This document shows positions 17,547-27,180 of a stretch of DNA of 64,000 nucleotides, piece by piece. Both the position numbers and the translations under genes were made by a program. How positions within the stretch are numbered: the stretch's first letter is position 1; the number at the start of each line of letters is the position of its first letter. The notes under the pieces are model-generated. The model had not been told where the DNA came from. It worked only from the letters and a program-made list of their open reading frames with translations, and ran no database searches. The DNA is from Motiliproteus sp963974645 (GTDB taxonomy: Bacteria > Pseudomonadota > Gammaproteobacteria > Pseudomonadales > Balneatricaceae). Where the stretch lies: assembly GCA_963974645.1 (NCBI GenBank), contig CAXBEA010000006.1, forward strand, positions 1 to 64,000, read 5' to 3'.

Positions 17547-18023
17547 TCAGCGCATCTCAACATAGGCACGCTGAACATCGCGCAGATCAAGCTCAAGAAT
17601 CGTCGCGTAGGTATCACGCTGTACAGGGTAGCTTTTAACCACTCTCGCTCCGCGAATAACCCCGCCGACCGCCGCGTTAAACTGATCATTTTGAACGACC
17701 ATTTCACGCACCTGACTGGTCCCAAACAGTTGCTGCCCATGGACAATCGCCGCCAGCTCTTGATAAGCCTGTAGCTTCGACGCCCGCATCGCTAACAACA
17801 CTTTCTGATCCTCAGTTTCCCCCGGCTGCAAACTAATAGGCGCATAGCCGGTAGCCCTTACCATTCTTGGCTGAGCATCGATCTGAATCTCTAGATCAAC
17901 AACCGCAGCATCTCGATTCTTCTCCTGATGCTGCTGGTAGTAATAACCCAAGGTGTCGCAACCGCCAAGCATTACGACAACCATAACCATCAGCCAACGC
18001 GTCATCCACTTCAGACTCATCAT
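17547..18023 (-). CDS. flgP: Flagellar outer-membrane lipoprotein FlgP
   Basis: A lipoprotein of the LPP20/FlgP family (158 aa) with a clear lipobox (VVVMLGGC, Cys near residue 22). The body contains RATGYAPIS and ASKLQAYQELAAIVHGQQL, as expected for FlgP. In Vibrio and Campylobacter FlgP builds the outer disk or H-ring-associated structure of the sheathed or polar flagellum. It lies 39 nt after flgO, in the same orientation. Tandem ATGs (18023 and 18020) make the exact start ambiguous by one codon. Confidence 0.88.
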   Translation of the reverse strand: MMSLKWMTRWLMVMVVVMLGGCDTLGYYYQQHQEKNRDAAVVDLEIQIDAQPRMVRATGYAPISLQPGETEDQKVLLAMRASKLQAYQELAAIVHGQQLFGTSQVREMVVQNDQFNAAVGGVIRGARVVKSYPVQRDTYATILELDLRDVQRAYVEMR

Positions 18024-18062
18024 TATCTTATTGCCTTGATATTTATATAGTGCAGATCAGCG

Positions 18063-18722
18063 CTATTGATTAGCCGGCACGCCGCCGTTTTCGATGATCA
18101 TGCCGTCGCGGCTGCTAAACGGATCATAACCTGGCAAAGCACCTTCCAGCTGGCTAACAGCGAAATCAGACTGTCCCGTTGCAACGACCTGCTGGGTTAT
18201 TGTATCCAGCACCCGTGCATTCACCGTGATCCCTGAAGAATTGACGATATAGCTGCCACCCAATACATAACTGACCCTGTGCTTGCGATAGTACTCTGTC
18301 AATGGCAACTCCTGCTCGCTCCGATTAGCAAAGCCGATTGCTCGATGATCGATCAGATTGTAGCCTCGCGCTTGCAGCTCATGGAAAAAACCCTCAGCAA
18401 TCTCGTCTCCCAGAGTACGCCGGCGATCGGTTTGAGAGAGGTCCACAAAGCCTGTAATGGCGATAGCTAGCTGCTTGATATTTCTCTTTGCCAGACCGGT
18501 TTCGAGCTGCTCAGCCATCTGCCTGACCGGAACCCCTAAATACCCCACCGGAGCTGCCAGTTCACTGCGCTCGGCCGGTTCCAAAGGTTTTGGGTCGGGC
18601 TGAAGCTGGTTTATATTGGTGACACGTGCCGAGACCTCATTATCAACCAGGACATGGATCGGTCCACGGGAACAGCCACTAAAGAGCAATGCGATCAGAA
18701 GCGCGCCAAGGGTTTTATTCAT
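18063..18722 (-). CDS. flgO: Flagellar lipoprotein FlgO
   Basis: A 219-aa lipoprotein starting MNKTLGALLIALLFSGC, with the lipidated Cys at residue 17. It has the FlgO domain: a conserved block near GYLGVPVRQMAEQLETGL, TGFVDLSQTDRRRTLGDEIA, and a C-terminal strand region VLGGSYIVNSSGITVNARVL. In Vibrio cholerae FlgO is an outer-membrane protein needed for flagellar stability and motility. I use the ATG at 18722 because an upstream in-frame start would put 13 residues before the lipoprotein signal. It is divergent from flgT and upstream of flgP. Confidence 0.88.
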   Translation of the reverse strand: MNKTLGALLIALLFSGCSRGPIHVLVDNEVSARVTNINQLQPDPKPLEPAERSELAAPVGYLGVPVRQMAEQLETGLAKRNIKQLAIAITGFVDLSQTDRRRTLGDEIAEGFFHELQARGYNLIDHRAIGFANRSEQELPLTEYYRKHRVSYVLGGSYIVNSSGITVNARVLDTITQQVVATGQSDFAVSQLEGALPGYDPFSSRDGMIIENGGVPANQ

Positions 18723-19041
18723 CAATATGAGATTCCATCGAATTTGCCCAGAAAATACCATAAAAGCCGCGACACAACGAGGCCAGCCGCCGCATAGAGC
18801 TCCAAGAAATGAAACAAGCTCCCGATCAGCAAGGCCTTTGCAGCATAGCCACTCAGTGCCAACGCAGTGATCAATTAAAGCAGGCTAGCCGTGTAGATAG
18901 CATTTTTTGCCGCCACTCGAGACTGGTGATGGACTCCGTTACAGCAGCATTCAGCCATAACTATCGCGGGCAATAGGTTTGCATCGTTGGATGATTTTAA
19001 TTAGCTTAACGGCTCACCTCTTCACATGCTGACAGGTCGCC
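18723..19041. promoter_or_regulatory. Divergent flgO/flgT intergenic region
   Basis: This 319-bp stretch must carry the promoters of flgO-flgP and flgT. I found no convincing sigma-28 or sigma-54 promoter by eye. A TGGCAC on the minus strand near 18857-18862 lacks a GC element at the proper spacing. Confidence 0.35.
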
Positions 19042-20268
19042 ATGTTTTCACCGAATCGCTCGCTGCTCGCTTGCTCTCTCGTGTTGCTTATAAGTACATT
19101 TTCCACCCAAACTCTAGCCCTCAGCATCGTCGCCGAGGGCTCAGCGTTGATTCATAACCAAGACCTCTCCTATGCCAAACACCAGGCCCTTAGAAACGCC
19201 TCTCAGCAAGCGCTACTCCAAGCGGGTGCGCATATCAGCAGCGCCCAAACCCTTGACCAGGGTGTGATCCGTATCGACAACCTGCGGATTCGTACCCTCG
19301 GCAGTCTCAGCAATGTCCGGGTCATCGATGAACAGGTAAAGGGAGAACGGCTATGGCTGCGGATTCGCGCCGATGTCACGACAGAGCAGAGCTGCGCCCT
19401 CGGTGAGGCTCATACTCGCTATACCAAGTCTGCCGCCATCGCTGCCTTTCCGCTGTTAAACCGCAGCCAGGCAGCGCTGGGCAATCTGTATGCCGCTGAA
19501 CAGCAGCTACCCAATGCACTGACCAAAGCGCTTAATAGCGCGGGTGTTCTGCGCGCCATGAACAGCTCGCAGCTTTCGGTCAACCCTTCCCCCACCACAG
19601 CGGCCTCCTACCAGCAAGATCAAGGCCCGATCACCGAATCATTACCCAGTTTCCGCGAGCTTGATGTCCAATTTATCGTCTCCGGAGTGATTCGCGACCT
19701 CAGCCCCTACGACCCGACTCGCCATGACGAGCAAGCAATCTTAAAAGTACTCTACGATCAATTCGATTTCAGGGGTCGGCAGCGGCTGCGAAACTTCGCT
19801 ATCGATGTCTTTATCCACGACGGCTTCACCGGCACTCTGCTGTTCAGCCGCAGCTACCGAAGTGCAGGCTACTGGGACGCTGACGATACCGACCAGGTCG
19901 GTTTTTACACCCCTGCGTTTTTAAAAACGGACTACGGCCAAAATGTAAGGACGTTGCTGGGCCAGGTTAGCCAAGAGATCAATCAACAGCTGCAATGTGA
20001 ACCTTTTCGTGCCCGCATCGTCCGTACTCAAGCCAACCAACTCACCTTTAATGCGGGCTCTGTCGTTGGCATCCAGCCTGGAGACCAGTTCCGGCTGTTG
20101 CGAAAATCAATTTTTTACGACACCCTCGATCAATCCCACGTTAGGCTTGAAGATACCCAAGCAACGGTTATCGTCAACGAGGTACAGCCACGTTTTTCAG
20201 TGGCCAACATGGATACCAACGCGGTTGTGCTCAACATCCAGCAGGACGATATACTCATGGCTTGGTAG
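19042..20268 (+). CDS. flgT: Flagellar H-ring assembly protein FlgT
   Basis: A periplasmic protein of 408 aa with a signal peptide (ACSLVLLISTFSTQTLA). The N-terminal domain (SIVAEGSALIHNQDLSYAKH) and the C-terminal OB-like part (GSVVGIQPGDQFRLLRKSIF) match FlgT of Vibrio, a three-domain component of the H-ring around the LP ring, needed to hold the T-ring and the stator units of Na+-driven polar motors. Divergence from flgO-flgP is the arrangement known in Vibrio. The organism therefore probably has a polar flagellum. Confidence 0.86.
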   Translation: MFSPNRSLLACSLVLLISTFSTQTLALSIVAEGSALIHNQDLSYAKHQALRNASQQALLQAGAHISSAQTLDQGVIRIDNLRIRTLGSLSNVRVIDEQVKGERLWLRIRADVTTEQSCALGEAHTRYTKSAAIAAFPLLNRSQAALGNLYAAEQQLPNALTKALNSAGVLRAMNSSQLSVNPSPTTAASYQQDQGPITESLPSFRELDVQFIVSGVIRDLSPYDPTRHDEQAILKVLYDQFDFRGRQRLRNFAIDVFIHDGFTGTLLFSRSYRSAGYWDADDTDQVGFYTPAFLKTDYGQNVRTLLGQVSQEINQQLQCEPFRARIVRTQANQLTFNAGSVVGIQPGDQFRLLRKSIFYDTLDQSHVRLEDTQATVIVNEVQPRFSVANMDTNAVVLNIQQDDILMAW

Positions 20269-20434
20269 AGATATTTGTCATTTTTGAACAACTTGCTACT
20301 ATTGTGCAGCGCCTTGATTCATCATCTCTAGCGTACCTTCAGCGTTCTTATCGTTAGCCGGTTAGCTGAAAAAACCTTGATCGAACTAACCATCCGCAAA
20401 GCACCGGCAAAAGCACCCATAGAGTAAAACCATC

Positions 20435-21478
20435 ATGCTCCCTACGTATCTTCAATTATGCACACTGCTGTTTGGGCTTGCGATTCTGGGAGGATGCCAA
20501 CAGGGCAGTGATAGTTCATCGAGCAACGGCCTACTAATCAAGACTGAGCAGCCGCCGAGTCTGAAGCCACCCAAAGCGGGTACGGCCCTCCAAGATTTCG
20601 CCAGCCTCACCGATGTTAAAGAAAAAAAATCTGCCTTTTTCGACTATCTAGAGCCACAAATTGAACAAGAAAACAAACACATAGCCGAACTGCACGCGCA
20701 GTTTTCAGCCTTGCAGTTATTACTCAGAAAACAAGGCCAACTACACCCTGTGGATGCTGACTGGTTGAACCGGACAGCTAAACTTTACCGTGTCGACGAA
20801 ACCGATCCGGCCAAGCAACTGCAGACACTGAAAGCAAAAGTAGGAACAATTCCCGCCGCGCTGGTTAAAGCCCAGGCCGCCAACGAGTCGGCCTGGGGCA
20901 CCTCACGCTTCGCCCGCGAAGCCAACAACCTGTTTGGCCAATGGTGCTTCACGCCGGGTTGCGGCATCGCGCCAAAACAACGCAACCCCGGCGACACCCA
21001 TGAAGTTCAATCTTTCCCGTCGGTCGCAGCAGGTTTACGGAGCTATTTTGTCAACCTGAACGGGCACCAGAGCTATGCCGATATGCGTCAAATTCGCCGC
21101 TGCCTCCAGAGCAGCCAAAAAACCTATAGTGGTCGGGCGCTTGCAGCAGGGCTGGTTAATTATTCAGCAAGAGGTGGGCATTACGTTGATGAACTGCAAT
21201 CGATGATACGGATCAACGAGCTAGAGCCCTGGCATACAAACTGGTGGGGGGAGAACAATCCAGAACACCCCTGTTACGACTTGGTCCAGGTAGAGGCGGA
21301 CCACCCAGACCCCGTTAAGGCCAATACAGAAGCCACCGCAGAAGTCACGATTGAAGCCAAAACTTCATCTGAAACCAAGCCTGAAGCAACTCTGGCCACG
21401 CTGAAGCAGGCGCTGGCAACCACGTCTGCAGCGCTACAATCAGCGACTACAAATCCAGCATCGCTACCTAAGCAATAA
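20435..21478 (+). CDS. Bax-like glucosaminidase-domain lipoprotein
   Basis: A lipoprotein of 347 aa (lipobox LAILGGC, Cys at residue 21) with a C-terminal peptidoglycan hydrolase domain of the Bax/FlgJ glucosaminidase family. The catalytic Glu is in KAQAANESAWGTSRFA (about residue 150), followed by NNLFGQWCF and a late SYADMR/NYSARGGHYVDEL block. The extreme C-terminus is a low-complexity Thr/Ala/Glu-rich tail. It probably cuts the N-acetylglucosamine linkage in peptidoglycan; location next to flgT suggests, without proving, a role in opening the wall for the flagellum. Confidence 0.82.
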   Translation: MLPTYLQLCTLLFGLAILGGCQQGSDSSSSNGLLIKTEQPPSLKPPKAGTALQDFASLTDVKEKKSAFFDYLEPQIEQENKHIAELHAQFSALQLLLRKQGQLHPVDADWLNRTAKLYRVDETDPAKQLQTLKAKVGTIPAALVKAQAANESAWGTSRFAREANNLFGQWCFTPGCGIAPKQRNPGDTHEVQSFPSVAAGLRSYFVNLNGHQSYADMRQIRRCLQSSQKTYSGRALAAGLVNYSARGGHYVDELQSMIRINELEPWHTNWWGENNPEHPCYDLVQVEADHPDPVKANTEATAEVTIEAKTSSETKPEATLATLKQALATTSAALQSATTNPASLPKQ

Positions 21479-21553
21479 CTGTCCTAAAAACTAATAGCCC
21501 TAGCCATCAACCGCGATAAGCCTAGGCGGATACCGCAGCTCTGTTGCGACAAA

Positions 21554-22366
21554 CTACAGCCGCCCCTGACGCGAAAGCTGCCACACCCCGGCCGAGCGCT
21601 CGACAAATCCAACCGCGCCCAAGCGGTCTTGAATATCTGCCGTCTGGGGTCGCGCTTCGATCGTTAATGCATAACCCTGCTCCAAATCGAGCAACCAACG
21701 ACCGGACAGCTGGACCTCTTTTGCCTCTCCCTTGAACAACAACTGCATCTTGCCATCGATACAATCGAGATTCGCATCAATCCGACCGATGCGATTTAAC
21801 GTCTCAGCCATCAACCCTTGCCAGTTTTGCAGCGACAACTTCCCCTGAACCAGCGCAGAACAGCCCTGTAAGCCGATACGCCCCTGGGTTAGCGAAGCGC
21901 TAAGATCAACATTTAGCGGCAGCGGCTGGCCCTGAAATGACGAAACCCACTCACTAAGCGAACCGCTCAACTGCAAATCCTTGATGATCAACGAGCGATC
22001 CCAGGCAACCGCCAACTGCGCCTGATTCTGAGACTCACCCAATGAAAATCGGTAGCCAAAGGCGGCTTTCAACAGTGCCGAGGGCTGCCACTGCCAGGCT
22101 AGCGATCGCAGCCTGAGGGGTTGCGAAACGGGCAGCGCAATCTCCTGTGCCACTCCACGCCAAAGGTTACCACTGAGTCGCTTAATCTCTGGCAGTTGAA
22201 AAGACGCTAAGGGCTGCTTTAGAGAGGGTTGCGACTTAACTTGCGGATAAAACCATGCTACTGGAACCCAAAGCAACATCAACAGCAGATAGACCGCAAC
22301 AAAACCGAAACAGCATTTGACCAACCCAGACCGCGAACGCCCCCCCTGACGCTTAAAGTTCAACAT
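21554..22366 (-). CDS. gspN: Type II secretion system protein N
   Basis: A 270-aa bitopic inner-membrane protein (helix VAVYLLLMLLWVPVAWFY near residue 25, rest periplasmic) matching GspN: KRLSGNLWRGVAQEI and LAWQWQPSALLKAAFGYRF are typical. Its ATG at 22366 lies 14 nt inside the end of gspC, with AGGTGG 6-7 nt before it, so the pair is coupled. GspN is present in some T2SS operons only, and its role is poorly defined. Confidence 0.87.
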   Translation of the reverse strand: MLNFKRQGGRSRSGLVKCCFGFVAVYLLLMLLWVPVAWFYPQVKSQPSLKQPLASFQLPEIKRLSGNLWRGVAQEIALPVSQPLRLRSLAWQWQPSALLKAAFGYRFSLGESQNQAQLAVAWDRSLIIKDLQLSGSLSEWVSSFQGQPLPLNVDLSASLTQGRIGLQGCSALVQGKLSLQNWQGLMAETLNRIGRIDANLDCIDGKMQLLFKGEAKEVQLSGRWLLDLEQGYALTIEARPQTADIQDRLGAVGFVERSAGVWQLSRQGRL

Positions 22367-23240
22367 CAATATCCACCTGCTCATCTCCGCGTCTGACGCC
22401 AACAGGAACCGAGCCACCTGCCGTTACTAGGGCGATTAGCGCACTGATGTTTTCTGGCTTCGAAATGTCGATATGATTGATATGCGTCACCAGATCACCG
22501 GGTTGCAGCCCCAATGTTTTAAACAACCGTCCGTCTCTGCCTGCATTCAACCGATAGCCAATTACACGATTGTTTTCAACATACGGGCTGATCTGGACAA
22601 AACGACTGAACGATAGCGGATCAGTAAGGATTTTTTGCCGGTAGTCGCCCACGATGGCGGCCATCTCAGCCCCCTTTAGGTCAATTCTGGCAGGCAAGGA
22701 TTGCGCATTCTCCGCCCGACTCCGCACCCTGTTTATCTGCCCTTTGCTCTGCCCTTGGCGGAGCTGATCTGACGCAAGTTCGATATACTCTCGCTGGCCA
22801 TCGACCTCAATGACCACACGATCTTGCTGCACCTCGATCAAGCTTGATTTGCGCCCCAGTTGCAATGCATCCCCAGCCACATAAGCGGCTTGCTGATTAC
22901 CGCTCAACAGGATCGCTACGGAACGCCCAGGCAGAGAGCCATGGATAATACCGATCAGCTTGACCGCATGCCGAGTTTTAACCGCCTGCGGTGCCGCTTT
23001 AACCACTGCTGGACGGATGGGCGCGGCCTGCACGGAACCGAGTAAATTTGCAGCAACAATAGAATCCACTTCAGCGTTAACGCCAACAGCCGCAGGCGCT
23101 GCTGGCGAGGTGACCGCTGAGGGGGCCATTAGCACAGCGGAGACCGACGACTCGGGTGCAATCAGCTTCCAACTCAGATCGGCAGCCTGATAGGCAAGCA
23201 CGAACACTAGACTAGCGATTAGATAGCGTTGAAAATTCAT
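22353..23240 (-). CDS. gspC: Type II secretion system protein C
   Basis: A 295-aa inner-membrane clamp protein linking the cytoplasmic membrane platform to secretin GspD. It has a short cytoplasmic N-terminus, a helix LIASLVFVLAYQAADL, the homology region (VKLIGIIHGSLPGRSVAIL) and a C-terminal PDZ domain (GLQPGDLVTHINHIDISKPE). I use the ATG at 23240; the frame is open to a TTG at 23264. It is divergent from gspD and overlaps gspN. Confidence 0.9.
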   Translation of the reverse strand: MNFQRYLIASLVFVLAYQAADLSWKLIAPESSVSAVLMAPSAVTSPAAPAAVGVNAEVDSIVAANLLGSVQAAPIRPAVVKAAPQAVKTRHAVKLIGIIHGSLPGRSVAILLSGNQQAAYVAGDALQLGRKSSLIEVQQDRVVIEVDGQREYIELASDQLRQGQSKGQINRVRSRAENAQSLPARIDLKGAEMAAIVGDYRQKILTDPLSFSRFVQISPYVENNRVIGYRLNAGRDGRLFKTLGLQPGDLVTHINHIDISKPENISALIALVTAGGSVPVGVRRGDEQVDIDVEL

Positions 23241-23512
23241 ATATCCGTTACAGGTAGTTGCCAATGGGTGTGGATACTAGCACTATCAACCTCACCCTGA
23301 CGACTCTCTCAACCCTGCCAACAAACTGCCGGACAAGCAGAGCCTCGGCCTCCTAGCTAGGATAAAAATTCGATTAATATCATTTATTTAGACTATACCA
23401 GCGCAGCAGGCAATTCGTTACCGCACTCACTCGACGGCGTATAGCCGCCACCCTAAAAAGCGGTTATTATTCCGCTCTTATAAATTAACGACATGGAAAG
23501 TTTTAAAACCCT
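23241..23512. promoter_or_regulatory. Divergent gspC/gspD promoter region
   Basis: A 272-bp gap that must carry promoters for both T2SS transcripts. AT-rich parts at 23360-23400 and 23460-23490 are plausible promoters. No operator could be named. Confidence 0.35.
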
Positions 23513-25582
23513 ATGGCATCGACAAATCAGCCCTACATCTACGTTGCGCAGGTGATTTTACAACTCCAGCCTATTTTTTGTCGCTTGGCCTCCATGGCAA
23601 CCTCGTTTTCCACTGCTAGAGCGGTGCGTAACCCTATCTCTATCTGCCTACTGGTTTGCCTGCTTGGCATCTCCGCTCTGTCTCAGGCGGAAGACTTCAG
23701 CGTCGATATGCGTGACACCGATATCAAAGAGTTTATCGCGACTATCGGTAAACTAACCGACAAGACCATCATCATCGACGACCGGGTCAAGGGTAAGATC
23801 AATATCCGCAGCCCGCGCACCGTAAGCGCCTCCGAGCTCTACGATATCTTTCTGGTACAACTGGGGGTCAGCGGCTTTGCCGTTGTTGATCTGGGCAACA
23901 ACATTCTCAAGGTAATCCCCTCGCAGGGTGCCAAGCTGGAGGGGATCGATGTCCAGACCGACGGCGACCCCCTGCCGCGCTCGACCGAAAACGTGGTCAC
24001 CCGGGTGGTGCAGGTGAACAACGTTGATGTCAACGCGCTGGTGCCTATCCTGCGTCCACTGGTCGATAACAAAACCGGTATCATCGCCCCCTACCCCGCC
24101 TCCAATGTGATCCTGATCACCGACCGCGAATCCAATGTCAGACGGCTGCTGCAGATAATCATTCAGGTCGACAAGGCCGACACCGACGATACCGAGATTA
24201 TCCAGCTGTATAACGCCTCAGCGCAGGATATCAGCAAGACCCTCACCACCCTGATGCGCGAACAGACCAAAGGGGCTGAGGGTGCCCGGCAGATGCCGAT
24301 GATCACCGCCGATGAGCGCAGCAATAGCCTGCTGATCCGGGCCGACAAGGCGAGCCGCGCCTACCTGAAAAAAGTGATCGAAAAGCTCGACTCTGAGGTA
24401 GAGACCGACACCAACACCCGGGTGCGCTACCTCAAATACGCCAAGGCGATCGATCTGGTGCCGGTTTTAGAAAGTATTAGCAGTTCGATCACCACCGCCG
24501 ACAAAGCAGTAGCAGGCAAAGCGCCGCCACAAAATCAATCCAGTATTAATATCAAAGCCCACGAGCCGACCAACAGCATCGTCCTGTCGGGCACCCCGAG
24601 CCTGATTAAGGAAATTGATAGCGTGATCGATAAGCTCGACATCCGCCGCGCCCAGGTGCATGTCGAGGCGATCATCGTCGAGATGACCGAAAGGCGAGCC
24701 AAGGAGTTGGGGATGCAGTGGCTGTTCGGCAGCAAGGACGGCGGCAGCATCACCCCTGTCGGCGGCACCAACTTCAACAATCTAGGCAACGGTATCAATA
24801 CCGCAGGCGCTGCGGCACTCGCTGATACCGCTAGCTTGGCGGGAATCATGTCCAATGTAGAAGGTTTATCACTGGGGCTGGGCCGTTTCGACAGTTCTGG
24901 GTTTAACTTCGCTGCACTGATCAAGGCGCTGGAAACCGATACCGATTCCAACATCCTCTCCACCCCCAGCCTGATGACGATGGATAACGTCGAGGCCTCA
25001 ATATTGGTTGGTCAAGAGGTTCCGGTCGTTACCGGATCCGTCGCCGGTGACAACAACAGCAACCCATTCCAGACCATCTCGCGAGAAGAGGTGGGGGTCA
25101 AACTCAAAATCACCCCCCAGGTCAACGACGGCAGCGCGGTGCAGCTCAAAATCGAGCAGGAGGTCTCTTCGGTTACCGGGACCAACTCATCCGATTTCAT
25201 CACCAACAAACGCGAGATCAACACTACGGTACTGATCGATGACGGTGCAACCATCGTTTTAGGTGGGCTGATCGACGACGATGTTCAGGAGAGCAGCTCC
25301 AAGGTGCCGCTGCTGGGCGATATCCCCTATCTAGGGCGGCTGTTCCGCTCCGACTCGACCAAGATACTACGGCGTAATCTGATGGTTTTTATCCGCCCTA
25401 CAATTATTCGCGACCAGAATTCGATGACCCTGATCAGCAGCGCTAAATACGGCTATATCCGCGCCCAGCAGCTGTTGCAGGAAGGACAAGGGATCCAGTT
25501 GTTCCGCGACGAAGCACCGCGGGTGCTGCCCGAGTGGACCGGGATGAGCCCCTCGCTACCGAACCTAGTAGCCCCCGAGTAG
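23513..25582 (+). CDS. gspD: Type II secretion outer-membrane secretin GspD
   Basis: The secretin forms the outer-membrane channel of the T2SS. It has a signal region ending LSQAEDFSVDM, N0 and N1-N3 domains (for example VVQVNNVDVNALVPILRPLV) and the C-terminal secretin barrel with VGQEVPVVTGS and VPLLGDIPYLGRLFRS. At 689 aa it is typical. Start assignment is uncertain: ATG 23513 gives a long N-region, while ATG 23594 gives a more usual signal peptide, and neither has a strong ribosome site. It is the first gene of the plus-strand operon running to gspM. Confidence 0.93.
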   Translation: MASTNQPYIYVAQVILQLQPIFCRLASMATSFSTARAVRNPISICLLVCLLGISALSQAEDFSVDMRDTDIKEFIATIGKLTDKTIIIDDRVKGKINIRSPRTVSASELYDIFLVQLGVSGFAVVDLGNNILKVIPSQGAKLEGIDVQTDGDPLPRSTENVVTRVVQVNNVDVNALVPILRPLVDNKTGIIAPYPASNVILITDRESNVRRLLQIIIQVDKADTDDTEIIQLYNASAQDISKTLTTLMREQTKGAEGARQMPMITADERSNSLLIRADKASRAYLKKVIEKLDSEVETDTNTRVRYLKYAKAIDLVPVLESISSSITTADKAVAGKAPPQNQSSINIKAHEPTNSIVLSGTPSLIKEIDSVIDKLDIRRAQVHVEAIIVEMTERRAKELGMQWLFGSKDGGSITPVGGTNFNNLGNGINTAGAAALADTASLAGIMSNVEGLSLGLGRFDSSGFNFAALIKALETDTDSNILSTPSLMTMDNVEASILVGQEVPVVTGSVAGDNNSNPFQTISREEVGVKLKITPQVNDGSAVQLKIEQEVSSVTGTNSSDFITNKREINTTVLIDDGATIVLGGLIDDDVQESSSKVPLLGDIPYLGRLFRSDSTKILRRNLMVFIRPTIIRDQNSMTLISSAKYGYIRAQQLLQEGQGIQLFRDEAPRVLPEWTGMSPSLPNLVAPE

Positions 25583-25591
25583 AGTGCCGAG

Positions 25592-27172
25592 ATGAATTCA
25601 CTCGCTAGCTCTTCAGTTTCAAGGACGTCAGACTCAACCACTACCTTGTCACCCGACGGCAAGACTGAAACCCAGAACCCAGCCCCTCAGACCCTGCCAC
25701 GGCTGCCGTTCAGCTTTGCCAACCGTTTCAGCCTGACCCTGAGTTGGGACCCTGCAGGCGAGCTAGCGACCCTCAGTCATACTGACAAAACCCCGCTGAC
25801 CGCGATCCTTGAGGTGCAACGGCTGCTCTACCCGCTGCAACAGAAACTCCAGCTACAACGTTTGGACGTTGAAACCTTTGGCCGGCTGCTCAGCGAGGAC
25901 TACCAGCAGAGCAGCCAGGCCAATATGCAGCTGATGGAGCAGATCGGCGACGAGGTGGATCTGTTTAAGCTAGTGCAGGAGCTGCCAGAAAACGAGGACC
26001 TGCTTTCCGCCGCCGATGATGCCCCCATCATCAAGCTGATCAACGCGCTACTGGCCGAAGCGATCAAAGAGGGCGCTTCGGATATCCATATCGAGCCCTA
26101 CGAGAAACGCCTTTCGGTCCGGCTGCGCGTCGACGGGGTGATGCGCGAGGTGCTGTCGCCTAACTACAAACTGGCGGCGTTGTTGATCTCGAGAATCAAG
26201 GTGATGGCCAAACTGGATATCGCCGAAAAACGGGTACCCCAGGATGGTCGAGTGTCGTTAAAAATTGCCGGTCGATCGTTGGATGTCCGGGTCTCCACGC
26301 TGCCCTCCAATAACGGCGAGCGGGTGGTAATGCGCCTGCTCGACAAGCAGACCGCGCAGCTGGACCTGAGTCATCTGGGGATGCAGCCCGAAACCCTGGC
26401 CCAGTTCAAAAAACTGCTACTGCAACCCAACGGCATCATTCTGGTCACCGGACCCACGGGATCGGGTAAGACCACCACCCTCTACGCCGGTCTAGGGATG
26501 CTCAACACCCGCGACCGCAATATCCTCACAGCCGAAGATCCGGTCGAATACACCCTCGATGGCATCGGCCAGACTCAGGTTAACCCCAAGGCGGGGATGA
26601 CCTTCGCCAAGAGCCTGAGGGCGATGCTACGCCAGGACCCGGATATCCTCATGGTCGGCGAGATTCGCGATCTGGAAACCGCCGAAATCGCGGTTCAGGC
26701 CAGCCTTACCGGCCACCTGGTGCTATCGACGCTGCACACCAACAACGCCGTCGGTGCCATCACCCGGCTGCAGGATATAGGGGTGGGTTCCTACCTGATC
26801 GCCTCCAGCGTCAAAGGGGTCCTCGCCCAGCGGCTGGTACGGCGGCTCTGCTCGCACTGCAAGCAGCCGCATCTGCTGAGCAGCGAGGAGGCGTCACTGC
26901 TTGGTGATGCCAAGCTGTCCGGCAGCAGTGCTTTCAAGGCATCGGGCTGCAGCGACTGCAACCACACCGGCTATCGTGGTCGCATCGGCGTTTACGAGCT
27001 GCTGGTGATCGATGAGGCGCTCTCGGAGCTGATCCACTCCGAGGCCAGTGAAACCGAACTCTATCGATACCTGCGCCAGCACCTAGGTACGCTGCAGCAT
27101 GAGGCCAGAGCCTTGATTGCTCAGGGCGTCACCTCGATCGCCGAAGTCTCGCGCTCAATCAGAAGCGATTAG
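25592..27172 (+). CDS. gspE: Type II secretion ATPase GspE
   Basis: A 526-aa cytoplasmic hexameric ATPase that drives pseudopilus assembly. Walker A GPTGSGKTTTLYAGL (about residue 288), Asp box ILTAEDPVEY, Walker B DPDILMVGEIRD and His box GHLVLSTLHTNN are all present. A zinc-binding tetracysteine loop (CSHC at about 416, CSDC at about 453) marks it as the T2SS/PilB class. It begins 9 nt after gspD. Confidence 0.95.
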   Translation: MNSLASSSVSRTSDSTTTLSPDGKTETQNPAPQTLPRLPFSFANRFSLTLSWDPAGELATLSHTDKTPLTAILEVQRLLYPLQQKLQLQRLDVETFGRLLSEDYQQSSQANMQLMEQIGDEVDLFKLVQELPENEDLLSAADDAPIIKLINALLAEAIKEGASDIHIEPYEKRLSVRLRVDGVMREVLSPNYKLAALLISRIKVMAKLDIAEKRVPQDGRVSLKIAGRSLDVRVSTLPSNNGERVVMRLLDKQTAQLDLSHLGMQPETLAQFKKLLLQPNGIILVTGPTGSGKTTTLYAGLGMLNTRDRNILTAEDPVEYTLDGIGQTQVNPKAGMTFAKSLRAMLRQDPDILMVGEIRDLETAEIAVQASLTGHLVLSTLHTNNAVGAITRLQDIGVGSYLIASSVKGVLAQRLVRRLCSHCKQPHLLSSEEASLLGDAKLSGSSAFKASGCSDCNHTGYRGRIGVYELLVIDEALSELIHSEASETELYRYLRQHLGTLQHEARALIAQGVTSIAEVSRSIRSD

Positions 27173-27180
27173 AGATCCCG

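Noticed and set aside
18850..18863. TGGCAC on the minus strand upstream of flgO as a sigma-54 -24 element
   Set aside because: The GC of the -12 element is at the wrong spacing (nine instead of ten bases), so the match is not acceptable.
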